64,000 bases of DNA from Aedes albopictus. Lineage: Eukaryota > Arthropoda > Insecta > Diptera > Culicidae. This document shows positions 35,602 through 47,511 of this stretch, piece by piece. The notes under the pieces were generated by a model. It worked only from the letters and a program-made list of their open reading frames with translations. It had not been told where the DNA came from and did not search any database. Numbering within the stretch: position 1 is the first letter of the stretch; every line of letters starts with the position of its first letter. The stretch lies in assembly GCF_035046485.1 (NCBI RefSeq), contig NC_085138.1:268379694-268443693 (forward strand). Direction: 5' to 3'. Made by a program: the position numbers and the translations under genes.

Positions 35602-36836
35602 TGAATGTATGAGATTTCAATAAGAAGGTGTATGATTCAGGTAAAATTTCAGATTTTCCTGGGTGTCTGGAAAATATGTAATGAGTTTAAACATATGCGC
35701 CCGCTTGTGACGTAGTTGGGGGGCGAGGCCTCTCAAAACCAACCAATACGGAAAATACCGATGCAGTTCATCTAATTAAAGCAAATTCACGTGAAAATTT
35801 TGGCATTAAGCTAAACAAAAACTTGAATATTGTTCAATTTTGAAAAGCTTCGCCTCCCCAACTACGTCACAAGTTAGCGCCTATGAGTTTAAGTACTCGC
35901 TTGCAGTTTGTATTTTCAGTTATATTTAAACGCCCAGTTCTGCAGTTAGAAAGTCATCTGACTCATCTGACCATTCGGCAGTATAATAATTTTGAAAACT
36001 CCTTTCGCCGTAGAACAACATTTTCAACTCAATCTGTTTGAAAAGTTCTGCTGAAGCATAAAATTAAAACTATTTTTTAAAGGCTTTGTATAAATTTTTC
36101 GTTCTCTTTATTTTTAAAATATGTGATAGAATACCTAAAATGTATGGTGTTTTAAAGTGTTACATGAAGCCAGGCTGATTGATTTTGAATAAGGAACTTG
36201 GAAGCATCTCTAAAAGACAAAGAGTTAACCAAAATCGATCACTTAGGCACCTTAACCTTATTTTGAAAATGAAACAGTTTCTGTAAAGAACGTAAGCTAA
36301 TCAAAACCTATGAAGGCGATAAAATATACTGCAAAAGTCAGTCCAAATTTTCTAAAATGCTGTATGTTATGGAAATATGTGCTGGAGGGTCGCTAAATTC
36401 TATAACAATCAATAGTGGGTCGCAAGCTGAAAAAGTTTGTGAACCCCTGGTCTATAGCATTGTGTTAGGAATAAGTCACAGTAACTTGTATAAATCAAAA
36501 TTTGCGATAATGTGTTTTTTCACGACTAGAAAAATATGCCAAGTTTATAACACATTGCTTTATGATGTTATAAAATTTCTATAACTTATATTGTTATAAA
36601 AAATAAAAAAAAATAAACAAAATCTGATACGAAATTTTGTTTCAAGAAAACGAGATTATAACATTATAACATAATGTGACAGCATTGAGTTAATATTTTA
36701 TAAACACCAAGGATATTTAACTTGATTATATCATAACGAGTTATGGATATTATGGTTTGTTATAATAATGTTATATTTTTGTTAGAACTTTTTAGACGGG
36801 TTAGGTTCATTTTAGAATATATGCTTTCGGGGCAAG

Positions 36837-39800
36837 TTAAGAGCCAGTTCGCGAGAACCGCGACCCCCTTTCCAAAGGAAGTGGAATCGATGTGCTCCGA
36901 TTGAGCTGAAATTTTCAGGGTATGGTTTTCCATATAAAAGATGATATCTGGCCGATTTTCAGATTTTTCCGATAGGGGGAAGTGGGGTAAAGTAGCCCTC
37001 AAAGATTTCATGTCTAAAAATAGGTGAAATCACTAAAATCGCAATAACTTCCGCGAAAGTTAACGGATTCAGCTGAAATTTTGCATGGACACTCTATTCC
37101 TATGGCACTTCCATTTAAGCCAAGCGTTGGATATTCTTTGATATTAAATTTGGAGAAATAGGTTATTTTCATAATTTTTTTGACGATTTTCAGGGCATCT
37201 GTTTTCGTACCAACAGAACTAGGATTAAAAACTGAGTACTACGTTTTGAAGGACTACCCAAGAGCTTTCATTTGATATGTGACCCAGATGCGCCAACTTA
37301 AAAATTTTCGAAAAATTTATTTTTTCTCGGGGTATGCATTTTACCCCATATTTTTAGCTGTCTAAAAAGAAGTGTTGTCGCAAATTATGACAACGTTATT
37401 TAACTTTCAAGGGTTTTTCTTCAATAATAATTCAATAGAAAAATGATTACTAAGAAATGCAATTATTGGATTTTTTTCATTTTGGGGAAAGTAGGATAAA
37501 ACGGACTAACTCAACCTCCTTTAGAAATAATTTTGCTACGATGTTCTCTGATCGGACTCGAATTTTCAGAGTTCTTTATTCTATTCAAGAATAGATGCTT
37601 TATCACAAATTATTTCTTTTTTTCGAGAGGATATCGAGGTAAAACAATTCTTAGAAAAAAATGTTGAAAATAATCAAAATTTCAAAACCTACAAATACTA
37701 TGGTAAAACTTGGCGAAATTTCATGAAATTAGAAGAAATTTCTAAATTTTTATTGCTTATTCAAATGAGCAAGTCTGACAACATTTTGACGTCGAGAAAT
37801 GTCACATATTAGCACGTGGTGTGCGATTCACCGGATTCTTTCTCAATTTTTCTTTTGACATGCATCTCCGGTTCAATTTTCCCTCTTTTTTCTCGTGAAA
37901 GTTGCTGCAGTGCACAATGGTCCACGAAAAAGATTTACGAGGGAAGATGCATTCAGCGCCTTCAAATGGTTTTTTGGACAAATATGGTCTTCTACAATGT
38001 TGTTCCCAAAAATAAGGCCCTCTTTTCAATGTAAATAAAAATTAGGGTAGTCCATATTTTCAATGAAATTGGGAACCAAACTTTTTTATTTGCAAGAATA
38101 ACTGTATACATTCTTCGAGAAAGTTGTAGATCTATCAATTTTGAGCTTCCCTAAAGTTCCCTGAAAACACTTTTTATGTAGCTTTCAAATTGACCGATCT
38201 AGAGATATTTTTCTGAATAAGCTTAGGGTGATTCAATAAAAATCGTTTTTTTTTGCGTTAACTGTTTCAGTTTCGATTTTTCATCAAAGTCACTCAAGAA
38301 ACACTTGTAGAGCACAGTTTTTTGAAAAGGTATTATGACGGGTTGGGGCAATCATAAAAATTATCTTTTGCCCGCATTCAAAAGAAAAAACATATCAAAA
38401 AATTAGGGGGGTGTTTTTTGAAGTGAAAAATACTTGAAAAGTGCCTATTTTTTCTAGAAAATCATCAATAACTTTTGAACGGAATGACGTAGCAACATTC
38501 TCAGCGAACGAAAATGCGCTTTTTTCGAAGCTCTAAAAGTGGTTCTCACGCGACTTAGACGAGAAATTTTAAACAAAAAAGATATAGCAATAAAACGATT
38601 TGTTCTAGCGTCACCCTTATCTTTATCTTTTTGTTTCAAATTTCACATCATAGTTGTCTAAGAACCATTTCTAGAACTCAAAAATATCGCACATTTTCGT
38701 GCGCTAGGAATGTTGCTTCGTCATTCCGTTCAAAATATATTGATGATTTTCTAGAAAAAATAGGCACTTTTCAAGTATTTTTCACGCACCAATCGGTCAT
38801 ATCACCTGCTTAGCAAAAACATATAATTTTTAAGAAAACACCTGTAACTTTTGAACCAAAAGGGATAAAGACCATTTCAGCGCACAAAACGACGCGTCTT
38901 CAAATGCTCTACAAGTGTTTCTTGGGCGACTTTGATGAAAAATTGAAACTGAAAGAGTTAACGCCAGAAAAACGGTTTTTCTTGAACCACCCTAAACTTA
39001 TTCAGAAAAAAATATCTCTAGATCGGTCAATTTTAAAGCTACATAAAAAGTGTCTTCAGGAAACTTGCTCAAAACTGATAAATCTACAACTTTCCCGAAG
39101 AATGTACATATACAGTTATTCTTGCAAATAAAAAAGTTTGGTTCCCAATTTCTTTGAAAATATGGACCACCCTATTTTTTATTTACTTTGAAAAGAGGGC
39201 CTTATTTTTGGGAACAACATTGAAGAAGACCATATTTGTCCAAAAAATCATTTGAAGGCGCTGAATGCATCTTCCCTCGTAAATCTTTTTTGTGGACCAT
39301 TGTGCACTGCAGCAACTTTTACGAGAAAAAAGAGGGAAAATTGAACCGGAGATGCATGTCAAAAGAAAAATTGAGAAAGAATAAGGTGTATCGCACACCA
39401 CGTGCTAATCTGTGACATTTCTCGACGTCAAAAAGTTTGTCAGACTTGCTCATTTGAATAATCAATAAAAATTAAGAAATTTCTTCTAATTTCATGAAAT
39501 TTCGCCAAGTTTTACCATAGTATTTGTAGGTTTTGAAATTTTGATTATTTTCAACATTTTTTTCTGAGAATTGTTTTACCTCGATATCCTCTCGAAAAAA
39601 AGAAATAATTTGTGATTAAGCATCTATTCTTGAATAGAATAAAGAACTCTGAAAATTCGAGTCCGATCAGAGAACATCGTAGCAAAATTATTTCTAAAGG
39701 AGGTTGAGTTAGTCCGTTTTACCCTACTTTCCCCAAAGTGAAAAAAATCCAATAATTGCATTTCTTAATAATCATTTTTCTATTGAATTATTATTGAAGA

Positions 39801-40373
39801 AAAACCCTTGAAAGTTAAATAACGTTGTCATAATTTGCGACAACACTTCTTTTTAGACAGCTAAAAATATGGGGTAAAATGCATACCTCGAGAAAAAAAA
39901 AAAAATTTTCGAAAATTTTTAAGTTGGCGCATCTGGGTCACATATCAAAGGAAAGCTCTTGGGTAGTCCTTCAAAACGTAGTACTCAGTTTTTAATCCTA
40001 GTTCTGTTGGTACGAAAACAGATGCCCTGAAAATCGTCAAAAAAAATTATGAAAATAACCTATTTCTCCAAATTAAATATCAAAGAATATCCAACGCTTG
40101 GCTTAAATGGAAGTGCCATAGGAATAGAGTGTCCATGCAAAATTTCAGCTGAATCCGTTAACTTTCGCGGAAGTTATTGCGATTTTAGTGATTTTACCTA
40201 TTTTTAGACATGAAATCTTTGAGGGCTACTTTACCCCACTTCCCCCTATCGGAAAAATCTGAAAATCGGCCAGATATCATCTTTTATATGGAAAACCATA
40301 CCCTGAAAATTTCAGCTCAATCGGAGCCCATCGATACAAGAAGGGGTTGCGGCTCTCGCGAACTGGCTCTTAA
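36837..40373. repeat. 3.5 kb near-perfect palindrome (foldback element)
   Basis: Two arms of about 1.77 kb mirror each other around about 38605. Outer ends: TTAAGAGCCAGTTCGCGAGA at 36837 and its complement ending 40373. Matching pairs can be followed all the way in, e.g. GATATCTGGCCGATTTTCAG (36945) with its complement at 40263, and CAAGTATTTTTCAC near 38785 with its complement near 38422. Arms differ by scattered substitutions and small indels only. TTAA lies at both tips, but it is part of the mirrored sequence, so a piggyBac-type TTAA target cannot be claimed. Longest frames are under 100 codons and shared by both arms; no transposase seen. Confidence 0.85.
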
Positions 40374-40908
40374 GTGTTAATGGGGTAGAGTCAAACATAA
40401 ATTTACTTTGGAGAATAGCGATAATTTAATCGTTTTTCTCCGCAATTATCTGAAAATGAGAATAAAGATAAATGCCTCAATGTCCAATAGAAAAGCAGGC
40501 CATAATCTCCCGAGAATCCTGAGACGGAATTGATATTGTTTTGCTAGCACAACTTTGGAAACAAATCGACTGAACGGTACTAACAGTTAACGATATGATT
40601 GCGTGCGGAAAATGAAATATGAAGTTTAATATCCTACCGAAACACAGTTGTGTCACGTTGAGCCAAGATTAGACACGTGATTCCCCCTCAAATGACCTAC
40701 TTCTTCGGACTTCTAACACTCCTGCCTGACGCCAACTACATTGCGCTCTGTTTGGTAAACTTTTGTCAAATAAAACGTGCTACGAATTGGAATCATGATC
40801 TCCAGGACCAATCCTTGCTAGTCACCCCCAACCTCCATATTTATTTGATTACATATACTGTTCATTGTTTCACAAACAGCATGCATAAAGTTTTCCTTTT
40901 CTTTCCAG

Positions 40909-41183
40909 AGAAACATTACGGCTGTTACAAGGTGGGCATCCTGTTCTCAGTAGTCATCATTTTGCTCCTGCTAGTGGGCTGTGTGCCCGTATTCTACCTC
41001 ACCCACAACAACAACCTGATTCTGTTGATCTTGCTGGTAACGTTGATCCTAATAGGCATCGTTACGTATGCTTATTTCCGTTGGCAGCACCGGAGGGCTC
41101 TGCAAATGCGACGCAGCTACGAGGAACAGAAGATGAATCTAACCCGGGCTGTCAAAAAACCAGACCCAAAGGCACAAAACCCG
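40909..41183 (+). CDS. Exon 2 of the two-transmembrane protein
   Basis: Starts after a strong acceptor (TTTTCCTTTTCTTTCCAG) with two bases completing the codon begun in exon 1, then 91 codons to the donor CCG|GTAAGG (phase 0). It encodes both membrane helices: residues about 42-64 (VGILFSVVIILLLLVGC...) and about 69-90 (NLILLILLVTLILIGIVTYA). They are joined by a tiny HNNN turn, so the protein is a helical hairpin with both ends on one side. The second helix is followed by RWQHRRALQMRRSYEEQK, making a cytoplasmic C-terminus likely by the positive-inside rule. Family not recognised; the helix-arginine-QMR pattern recalls the exon at 3-221. The open frame continues upstream of the acceptor to 40677, but that part reads like intron. 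Confidence 0.7.
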
Positions 41184-41252
41184 GTAAGGATTATGATCTC
41201 TGTAGGATAGTTTAATCTACGGTTTGATCAATGAAATCTTTCTTCATTTCAG

Positions 41253-41339
41253 ACGGTTCCAGATCCAGTGAAAGGAAAATTGGAAATGAACAATGGGAAA
41301 AGTGCAGGTCCTGAACAACCACGTTACTCATTTATATAA
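41253..41339 (+). CDS. Exon 3 (terminal) of the two-transmembrane protein
   Basis: Acceptor CTTTCTTCATTTCAG after a 69-base intron, phase 0, then 28 codons and TAA. The peptide is short and polar, starting TVPDPVKGKLEMNNGK and ending PRYSFI. The tiny intron with clean GTAAGG...CAG ends and matching phase strongly supports the junction. With exons 1 and 2 the product is 153 residues. A poly(A) signal follows 20 bases after the stop. Confidence 0.7.
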   Translation, partial: TVPDPVKGKLEMNNGKSAGPEQPRYSFI

Positions 41340-41359
41340 TGCATGACATATGTCTGAGA

Positions 41360-41365
41360 AATAAA
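41360..41365 (+). promoter_or_regulatory. Poly(A) signal AATAAA
   Basis: AATAAA 20 bases after the stop at 41339, implying a very short 3' UTR. A second AATAAA lies at about 41903. Confidence 0.6.
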
Positions 41366-41557
41366 AAGACAGATTTCCAGTTTAAATTATTTGTTGTAAA
41401 ATGTTTATATTAACTACGTTATTGTTCTTCTTAGTTCAAAATGCAGATAAGTACATTAAAACTTTGAAAATCTGTTGGACAGCTAAATAGAATATGAAAT
41501 ATCTGCTTGTGCATAAAAATGCTTTACAATCATGAAGGTATATCGAGATATCAAGAT

Positions 41558-41785
41558 CAAGGATGGAAAATGTCGCTGAATTTCATGAAAAAAAATGTCA
41601 TGACATTTTCCTATTTACACCACTTCTGGTGTTGATTTCTGTTCGTTTCGTACGCATCACCTCTTCATAACGCTGATTAGTTATGGATAATCAATGATGT
41701 CATCGATTAGCATTTCCGATTCCGACTAAGTGCAGTGAAATTAGCAAATAAAGAAATGACATTTTTATGACATTGCCCATCCCTG
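41558..41785. mobile_element. hAT-type MITE with perfect 8-bp duplication
   Basis: ATCAAGAT occurs at 41550-41557 and 41786-41793. Ends are CAAGGATGGAAAATGTC and, on the reverse strand, CAGGGATGGGCAATGTC. hAT-type by the 8-bp duplication and CAGGGATGG end. 228 bp, non-coding. Confidence 0.85.
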
Positions 41786-41959
41786 ATCAAGATTACCAAG
41801 TCAAATATACGATTCACTATGCACTCGAGAATTGCTTTTATAAAATTATTATGTTATTATGTGGAAGAACATATTTCTGTTTACTGTTAGCTTTCGTAAA
41901 GAATAAAGTTATACTTATTGGTAAAATAAATCATACAACATGATTATATTTTTTCTGAG

Positions 41960-42360
41960 AGAAAAAAAAACAACCCAATCTACTGCGACAAATATTGCAC
42001 ATTTCAAGAGTGTTCCTGAGCCAACCGACTAATGCATACCCTGAGGTTTTCTTGTTCAATATTTTTCGTCTTTTTGCATCGACAAACAATAAATTCGATG
42101 ACATGAAGAAGAACACGCTGTACGATTATTACGATAAACCAAAGGAGAGCGCCTTATCCCTCGAGCAGTCGCGTCTTCGACCGTCTTCAGCGACACCACG
42201 CTCACGCTGTGTACCACAAGCGTGCATTTTCCATGATGCGTGTACTCAGTACACGACGAAACCGCTCCCGGGTTAAGCATGACGTGAAAATTTTTATCGA
42301 AGATACCATCGCTCAGATCAGGAGATTTTCCGTCCGATTATTGGTAAGAAGAGCCCTCAT
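41960..42360 (+). other. Possible gene or pseudogene fragment, unrecognised
   Basis: Frame 1 reads KKNTLYDYYDKPKESALSLE near 42100-42165; frame 2, from about 42160, reads RLQRHHAHAVYHKRAF, then IFIEDTIAQIRRFSVRLL up to a GTAAGA donor at 42345. Together they look more protein-like than neighbouring DNA, but they need one frameshift and I cannot name a family. Could equally be chance. Confidence 0.2.
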
Positions 42361-43309
42361 TACCCAGGTAACCAGTAAGCACTGTTCTGAGCATTATAAC
42401 GGTTATTGAACAGATTTTCAGTGCAAAAAAGCTCCATATAAGCATTCTCAATGCTTATAGGCACTATAAACAGTAAACACTAACATATAAGCTCTGTATG
42501 CCTATATAAAGCCTACAAGCTGTAAATAAGTTTGTCAGTGCTGTCACAGGGCTTGGAGCACATGACGTTTACATTAATCAAAATAAATTTCTAAAACAGA
42601 CTCAAGTCCATACATTTTAACATGAATGTTAACGGATCGGAACCCAAGCAGACAAGAATAACAACTGAATAACATATCAAGGCATTAATGTTAAATACTA
42701 TCATACCTCGATATGCCATCCATTAGGTAGACATAAGAAGCAAAATAACAAAAACGTATACCATAATTTTGTACCTACAAAATATCAAGCCTTGTTATTT
42801 CAATAATTAGTGCATACCTAAATTTTTAATAGCTGAGTTTGTTATTCAAAAGGCATTGAATAACAAAGTAATAATAATTCTTACTATTAATTTGTACTTT
42901 GGATTGACAGTTCCATGATGGAATAGCAAAATAATAATACAATTATTTCACTGCCAAATCAACAAATACCACATCAATACCAAACTCTGCTCAAAAACCT
43001 CCAATTGTTATTGTGGTGTTGTCATAAAATTTGGAGAATAATTTATTAATTACAATTTTAGGTATTAGAGCACAGGCTGTTCTTTGCATGGTATGTAAGG
43101 TATTCCCTTCTGCTCGGGAATTGGGGGCACGGGATCATTTCTGATATCATTCGAATGCTGCTCAGAATGCTGTTGTTTAATAGATAGTGGATATTTCCAT
43201 TTTTTTACAAGCAATTGTGGTGATTCTAGATACGATTCTCTAGCTCTAAGTCAAACTCCAACCCATTTCCCTCTTCTTCTACAACGTTTCCCGACCATTT
43301 ATATGCCTG
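42360..43309. other. AT-rich intergenic DNA, possible CCGAGCAG-type element
   Basis: Inverted-looking ends CCAAGCAGACAAGAATAACA (42650) and TTCCCTTCTGCTCGGGAA (43105) suggest a TIR element of about 470 bp with ATAATAATA-rich interior. Weak. Confidence 0.3.
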
Positions 43310-45150
43310 CAGGCATCCCTGAAAAAATCCTGAAGAATCTCTAAAGAAATCCCTAGAGGATATCCTGAGGGAATTGCTGACAAAAAGGATGTCCACGAGC
43401 AACTTGTGGGAAAATTCCTGGAGGAATTCCTAGAGCATTTCCTAAAGAAATGCCTGGATAAAATCCTGGAGTAATGCCCGGAGTATTTCCTAGAGGTATT
43501 CCTGTGGAAGTTGCTGGAGGAATCCCATGAAGAAATTCCTGGAGGATTCTCTAGAGAAATTCTTGAAAGAATTACTGGATGAATTTCTGAAGGAATCTCT
43601 AGAGGAATGCTGGGAGATTTCCATTTCTATTTCTATTATTTTTCTATTTCTGAGAAATTCCTGGAGCAATTTCTAGAGGAATTTCTGAAAGACTTCCTGA
43701 AAGGATTTCCTGGCGGAATACCTGGAGAAATTTATGGCGAAATCCCTGGGGGAATCCCTGAAGCTTTTCTTAAAGAAATCGTTGGAGAAATTTCAAGAGA
43801 AATGCCTGGAGGAATCCCTGAAAAAAATCCTAAAAGTATTCCTGAAGAATTTCCTGGAAGTATCCTCGAAGGAATTTTTGAAGGTATCCCTGAGGGAATC
43901 CTTGGAGAAATCCCTGGAAAAATCCTGGCAGAATTCAAAAACTCAGCTAACTTAAATTATCCCCGACAGAATATTTTCAAATTTTGCATTTATATTATTA
44001 TAGCCGAAATTCTAACATTCTATGAAGAAAAATCCGGGGTACATGAAAGTTCGATAATAATCAAAATTTTGACATCGTGCCCTGCAGGAGTTTCTAAAGA
44101 AACCCCAGGAGGAATGCTGGAAACAATTCCAAGAGGCATTCCTAAGGGAATCCCTAAACAGTCCCTGAAGGAGGTACTGGATTAATTCCTGCAGGAGTTC
44201 TTGAAAGAATTCCAAGAGGAATTCCTGAAGGAAATCTAAAAGGAGTTCCTGGGGGAACCCTTGGAGGAATTTTTCAAATAATCCCTGGAGTTGTTCTTGA
44301 AAGAAGCACAGAAGAAATTCTCGGGTGAATCCCTGGAGGAATTCTTGGAGGAAAACTTAAAGGAATTTCTGAAGAAATCCCAGAAGCAATCCCTTGAAAA
44401 ATTCCTTTGGGATCCCAGGAAAGTTTTTTTTTATCAAATACTTGGGAGAATTTTTGTAGGAATACCTAGAAAAAATATATGAAAGAATCCATGTCTACAA
44501 TAAATTCTGGACGAATTGAATGGACTCCCAAAAGAATGTTTCTTCCAATGTTTTAAGGAATTCCTGGTTGAATTTTTAAACAATCTCTGGTTAAATTTTC
44601 TGAAAGGGTTTCTGGAAGATATTCCTGCTTAAATACTTCGAATTATTCCAAATTGAATTTTTGGAGCAATCTCTACTGGAATTCTTAAGGAAATATATGG
44701 AGAAATATATGAAAAAATCTTGCAGAAATACCTAAAAGGATTTCTGTTTACATTGTTTTGGGAATCCCTGGAGAAATTCCTGAAGGAATCCTCAAAAAAA
44801 AGCACTAGAAAAATCACTGGAGGAACCACTTAAGATATTTCAGGAGAAATTCCCGAAGGAATGTCTGGTGAAACCCCTAGAGGAATTCTTGAAAAAATCT
44901 CTGAAGCAATCCATGATGGAGTCATTAAAGGAAGCTACGGAAAAAATCTGGAGGAAATCGTCGATGTATCCTTGCAGAACTATCTGTAAAAATGTCTGAA
45001 GAAATCGTGGGAGGAATTCCTGAAACATTTCTTGGAACAAACCCTGAAACAATCACCATCGGAACCCTTCCCATGGAAGAATTCACGAGGGAGAAATTCC
45101 TTGAAAAGTCCCTAGAGGGATTTCTGAAAGAATCCCTGGATAAGTTCCTG
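43310..45150 (+). repeat. 12-bp degenerate repeat array (CCTGGAGGAATT)
   Basis: Near 43430 the sequence steps as CCTGGAGGAATT, CCTAGAGCATTT, CCTAAAGAAATG, CCTGGATAAAAT, CCTGGAGTAATG: a 12-bp period with heavy divergence. This produces frames with 4-residue periodicity (LEEF/LKES or PGGI), up to 192 codons, none resembling a real protein. The inverted counterpart is 48400-49960. Confidence 0.75.
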
Positions 45151-45249
45151 TAGCCTGTATCCGCAATAATCGGAACACAGGTCCCGGCTGTATCTCTGTA
45201 ATGAATTTGTAAAATTGGCCAAATAATTGACTGAGAACTATTTGGTGTA

Positions 45250-46680
45250 GGGTAGAAGCTTCAGTTTTGGCCAGTCCGGAGTTTTGGCCATAGTGCGGTA
45301 TTGAGCCTGTTGCGATCTACAGTGTATCAGATAATTGTCCGTACAGCATTTTATGGTCAAAATAATTTTTCATTTAAATGTTTATAACTTTTTTATACGT
45401 CGATCTAAAACGCTGATATTTTGACCAATTATATCCCATATATTCAAGCTCCATTGGTAAAATTTTGAGCAAGATCGAATAAGTTTTCTGAAAGTTATAG
45501 AACTTTTAATAAAACTTTTAAGATTTTTTAACACATTTTTAAAACACTATATCTCAATATGTACTTTATGAAACTTTTTTATTTTTTTTTTGTGTTACAG
45601 CTTATACCTAAGGCTTTCATATGCAGCTTCGTTTAAGGATTTATATACACTTCATAAAATATAAAAAATCTGTATATTTTCAGAGTGTCATTTGGAAATT
45701 TATCATATTTTGATCAATAAAAGTGCCAAGTGTTTTCAACTTTTTTAAACTCTCTTAATGTAATATTTTTATACAGGACCTACTAAACTACATATGAAGA
45801 GTAGGTCCTATGGATTTTTCGTTCAATTAATGCACTTTTATTGGTGGAAAACGTTTGGCAGATTATATGTGCAAAATATGGTAAATTTTTAAAGATCGTC
45901 AACTACATAAGCACATTTTTCATATTTTTTGTAGTGAATGTAAAACCCCAAACATAGTTGCATATGAAAGCCTTAGGTATCAGCTGTAGCACAAAAAAAA
46001 ATTGAAAAAAAAATCATCGAGTACATATTGAGATATAATGTTTTCAAAATGTGTTCAAAAATCTTATAAGATTTACTAAAAGACCTATAACTTTCAGAAA
46101 ACTTATTCGATCTCGTTTAAAATTTTACTAAAGGAGCTTTAATATATGATTCATGATTGGTAAAATTTCCAACAATTTTGATTGACGCATAAAAAAGTTA
46201 TAAACATTTGAATGAAAAAATATTTGGCAACAAATTTGCTGTACGGACAATTGTTTGATACACTGTAAATAGGCGTAAATTTATTTTTTTAGTAGTAGAT
46301 CCTAATACAATATGATGATTACAGCTGTGAAAACCACACATTTTGATTAAAAACTGGAAGAAAAAAATATATTTCCTTAAAAAATCTGCTCCCATATATC
46401 TATTTTGGCCAGGGTGCTTTTGGCCACTCCCATAAGAAATACACGTGATTGGCCAAAATAGAAATCAAACTAAAGAATATGGCCAAAAATGCGGCAGAGC
46501 TTCTCTTTTGGTCAGTGCCACTTTTAATACAAAAATCAAGTGTTGGCATGATTTCTGCATTTTTCCATCAAAATATAGATTGAAACCTTTCTTTTGACGC
46601 ATTGGTTGTTTTCATAGGATTATTGATTATTTTTATAAAAATGATTTCCCTTAGACTGGCCAAAACCGGTGCCCGCACCC
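45250..46680. mobile_element. Second-level TIR element, TA duplication
   Basis: Starts GGGTAGAAGCTTCAGTTTTG; the right end on the reverse strand is GGGTGCGGGCACCGGTTTTG; both continue GCCAG. TA at 45248-45249 and 46681-46682. The related sequence at 54358-54920 lacks it (TTGGTGTA directly followed by TGTTTATT), a natural empty site. Confidence 0.8.
45320..46265. mobile_element. Third-level foldback element with CAGTGTATCA ends
   Basis: Nearly complete inverted repeat, arms about 470 bp, centre about 45793: CAGTGTATCA.ATAATTGTCC at the left and the complement at the right. TA at 45318-45319 and 46266-46267. Tc1/mariner-like tips; no coding content. Confidence 0.8.
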
Positions 46681-47511
46681 TATATTTATTGTTTGTGCCA
46701 AATTTCATAACAATCGATGCATTACTTTTAACTGTGGATGAAAAACAAACAGACGTGGTTTTAGGATTTTTTTCATTCGCACCAATTTTCATTCGCATAA
46801 TTGATGGTTCTATTACGCTACAGTTAAAAGTTCTGTGATGATAGTTATGAAATTTCAATAGCAGCTATGATACTTGCAGAGACCCTTTCTTGCAAAATTT
46901 CATCAACTTTGCTAAATTGGTTTGAAAGCTGCTGGTGTTGATAGAAGTGAGTGTTAGTGAAAACTTTTCGTGTTTTTCATGTGCGATGTTTACCTATTCA
47001 TAACTTTTGAAATTCTCTGCCAATTTTCATGAAATTGTCAAAGAAAGTTGTTGATTATGTGTATATTATGCCTGCAAAATTTGATGATAGTATTTTCAAT
47101 AGCATAATCGAAACAATAAAAGGTGCTGAATAATTTGTGTCTGAGGGGCGAAAATCAAGTTCAGTCCCAATACATGTTTCGACTACAAAATTGTTGATAG
47201 TGCATCGTTTTTTTTTTGAAATTTTGCCTTTGCAATAATCTACATGAGAGCTTTGTGTACAAAATTTCAGTCATTTCCTTTGCCAAATTCAAAAGTTACA
47301 TCAATGACAAGCAAAACTAGAGGCTGTACAAAATTCAATGGCGCACATTTATCTATCGCTACAACAAAAAGTAGTGCACCGATTCATATGAAATTTTGCA
47401 GGTGAAATGGACACGTCTTAAGATGTTATTAGGCCAAATTTGAACAATTTTAATGTATCTATTGTAGAGTTAGAGCTATATTTCTGTGTCCCGATTATTG
47501 CGGATACAGGC

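Larger units (their letters stand above)
33006..36449. mobile_element. hAT-like element, decayed, with three nested insertions
   Basis: Left end CAGCGCTTCTCAAACTATGG then GTCGCGACCCAC; right end on the reverse strand CAGGGGTTCACAAACTTTTT then CAGCTTGCGACCCAC. These are typical hAT termini. The 8-bp flanks ATATATAG (32998-33005) and GTCTATAG (36450-36457) agree at 6 of 8 positions. No intact transposase; a 62-codon frame at 33296-33484 might be a remnant but is not recognisable. Insertions at 33750, 34372 and 35327 account for about 1.3 kb. Confidence 0.75.
45153..47511. mobile_element. Outer TIR element of a triple nest
   Basis: Ends GCCTGTATCCGCAATAATCG and its complement, differing at one of 28 bases. 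Interior away from the insertion (AAAATTGGCCAAATA, CATGTTTCGACTACAAAATT) is shared with 54358-54920. Non-coding. 928 bp without the insertion at 45250-46680. Confidence 0.75.

Noticed and set aside
36837..40373. piggyBac element from the TTAA tips
   Set aside because: TTAA is itself part of the mirrored sequence, the ends do not begin with CCC, and no transposase is present.
40677..40908. Upstream ATG extension of exon 2
   Set aside because: The sequence before 40909 ends in a textbook polypyrimidine tract and CAG, and exon 1 supplies the matching phase; the extension reads like intron.
43607..44185. 192-codon open frame
   Set aside because: It lies wholly in the 12-bp repeat array; residues cycle every four (PGGI/PEGI), so it is a by-product of repeat period and base bias.
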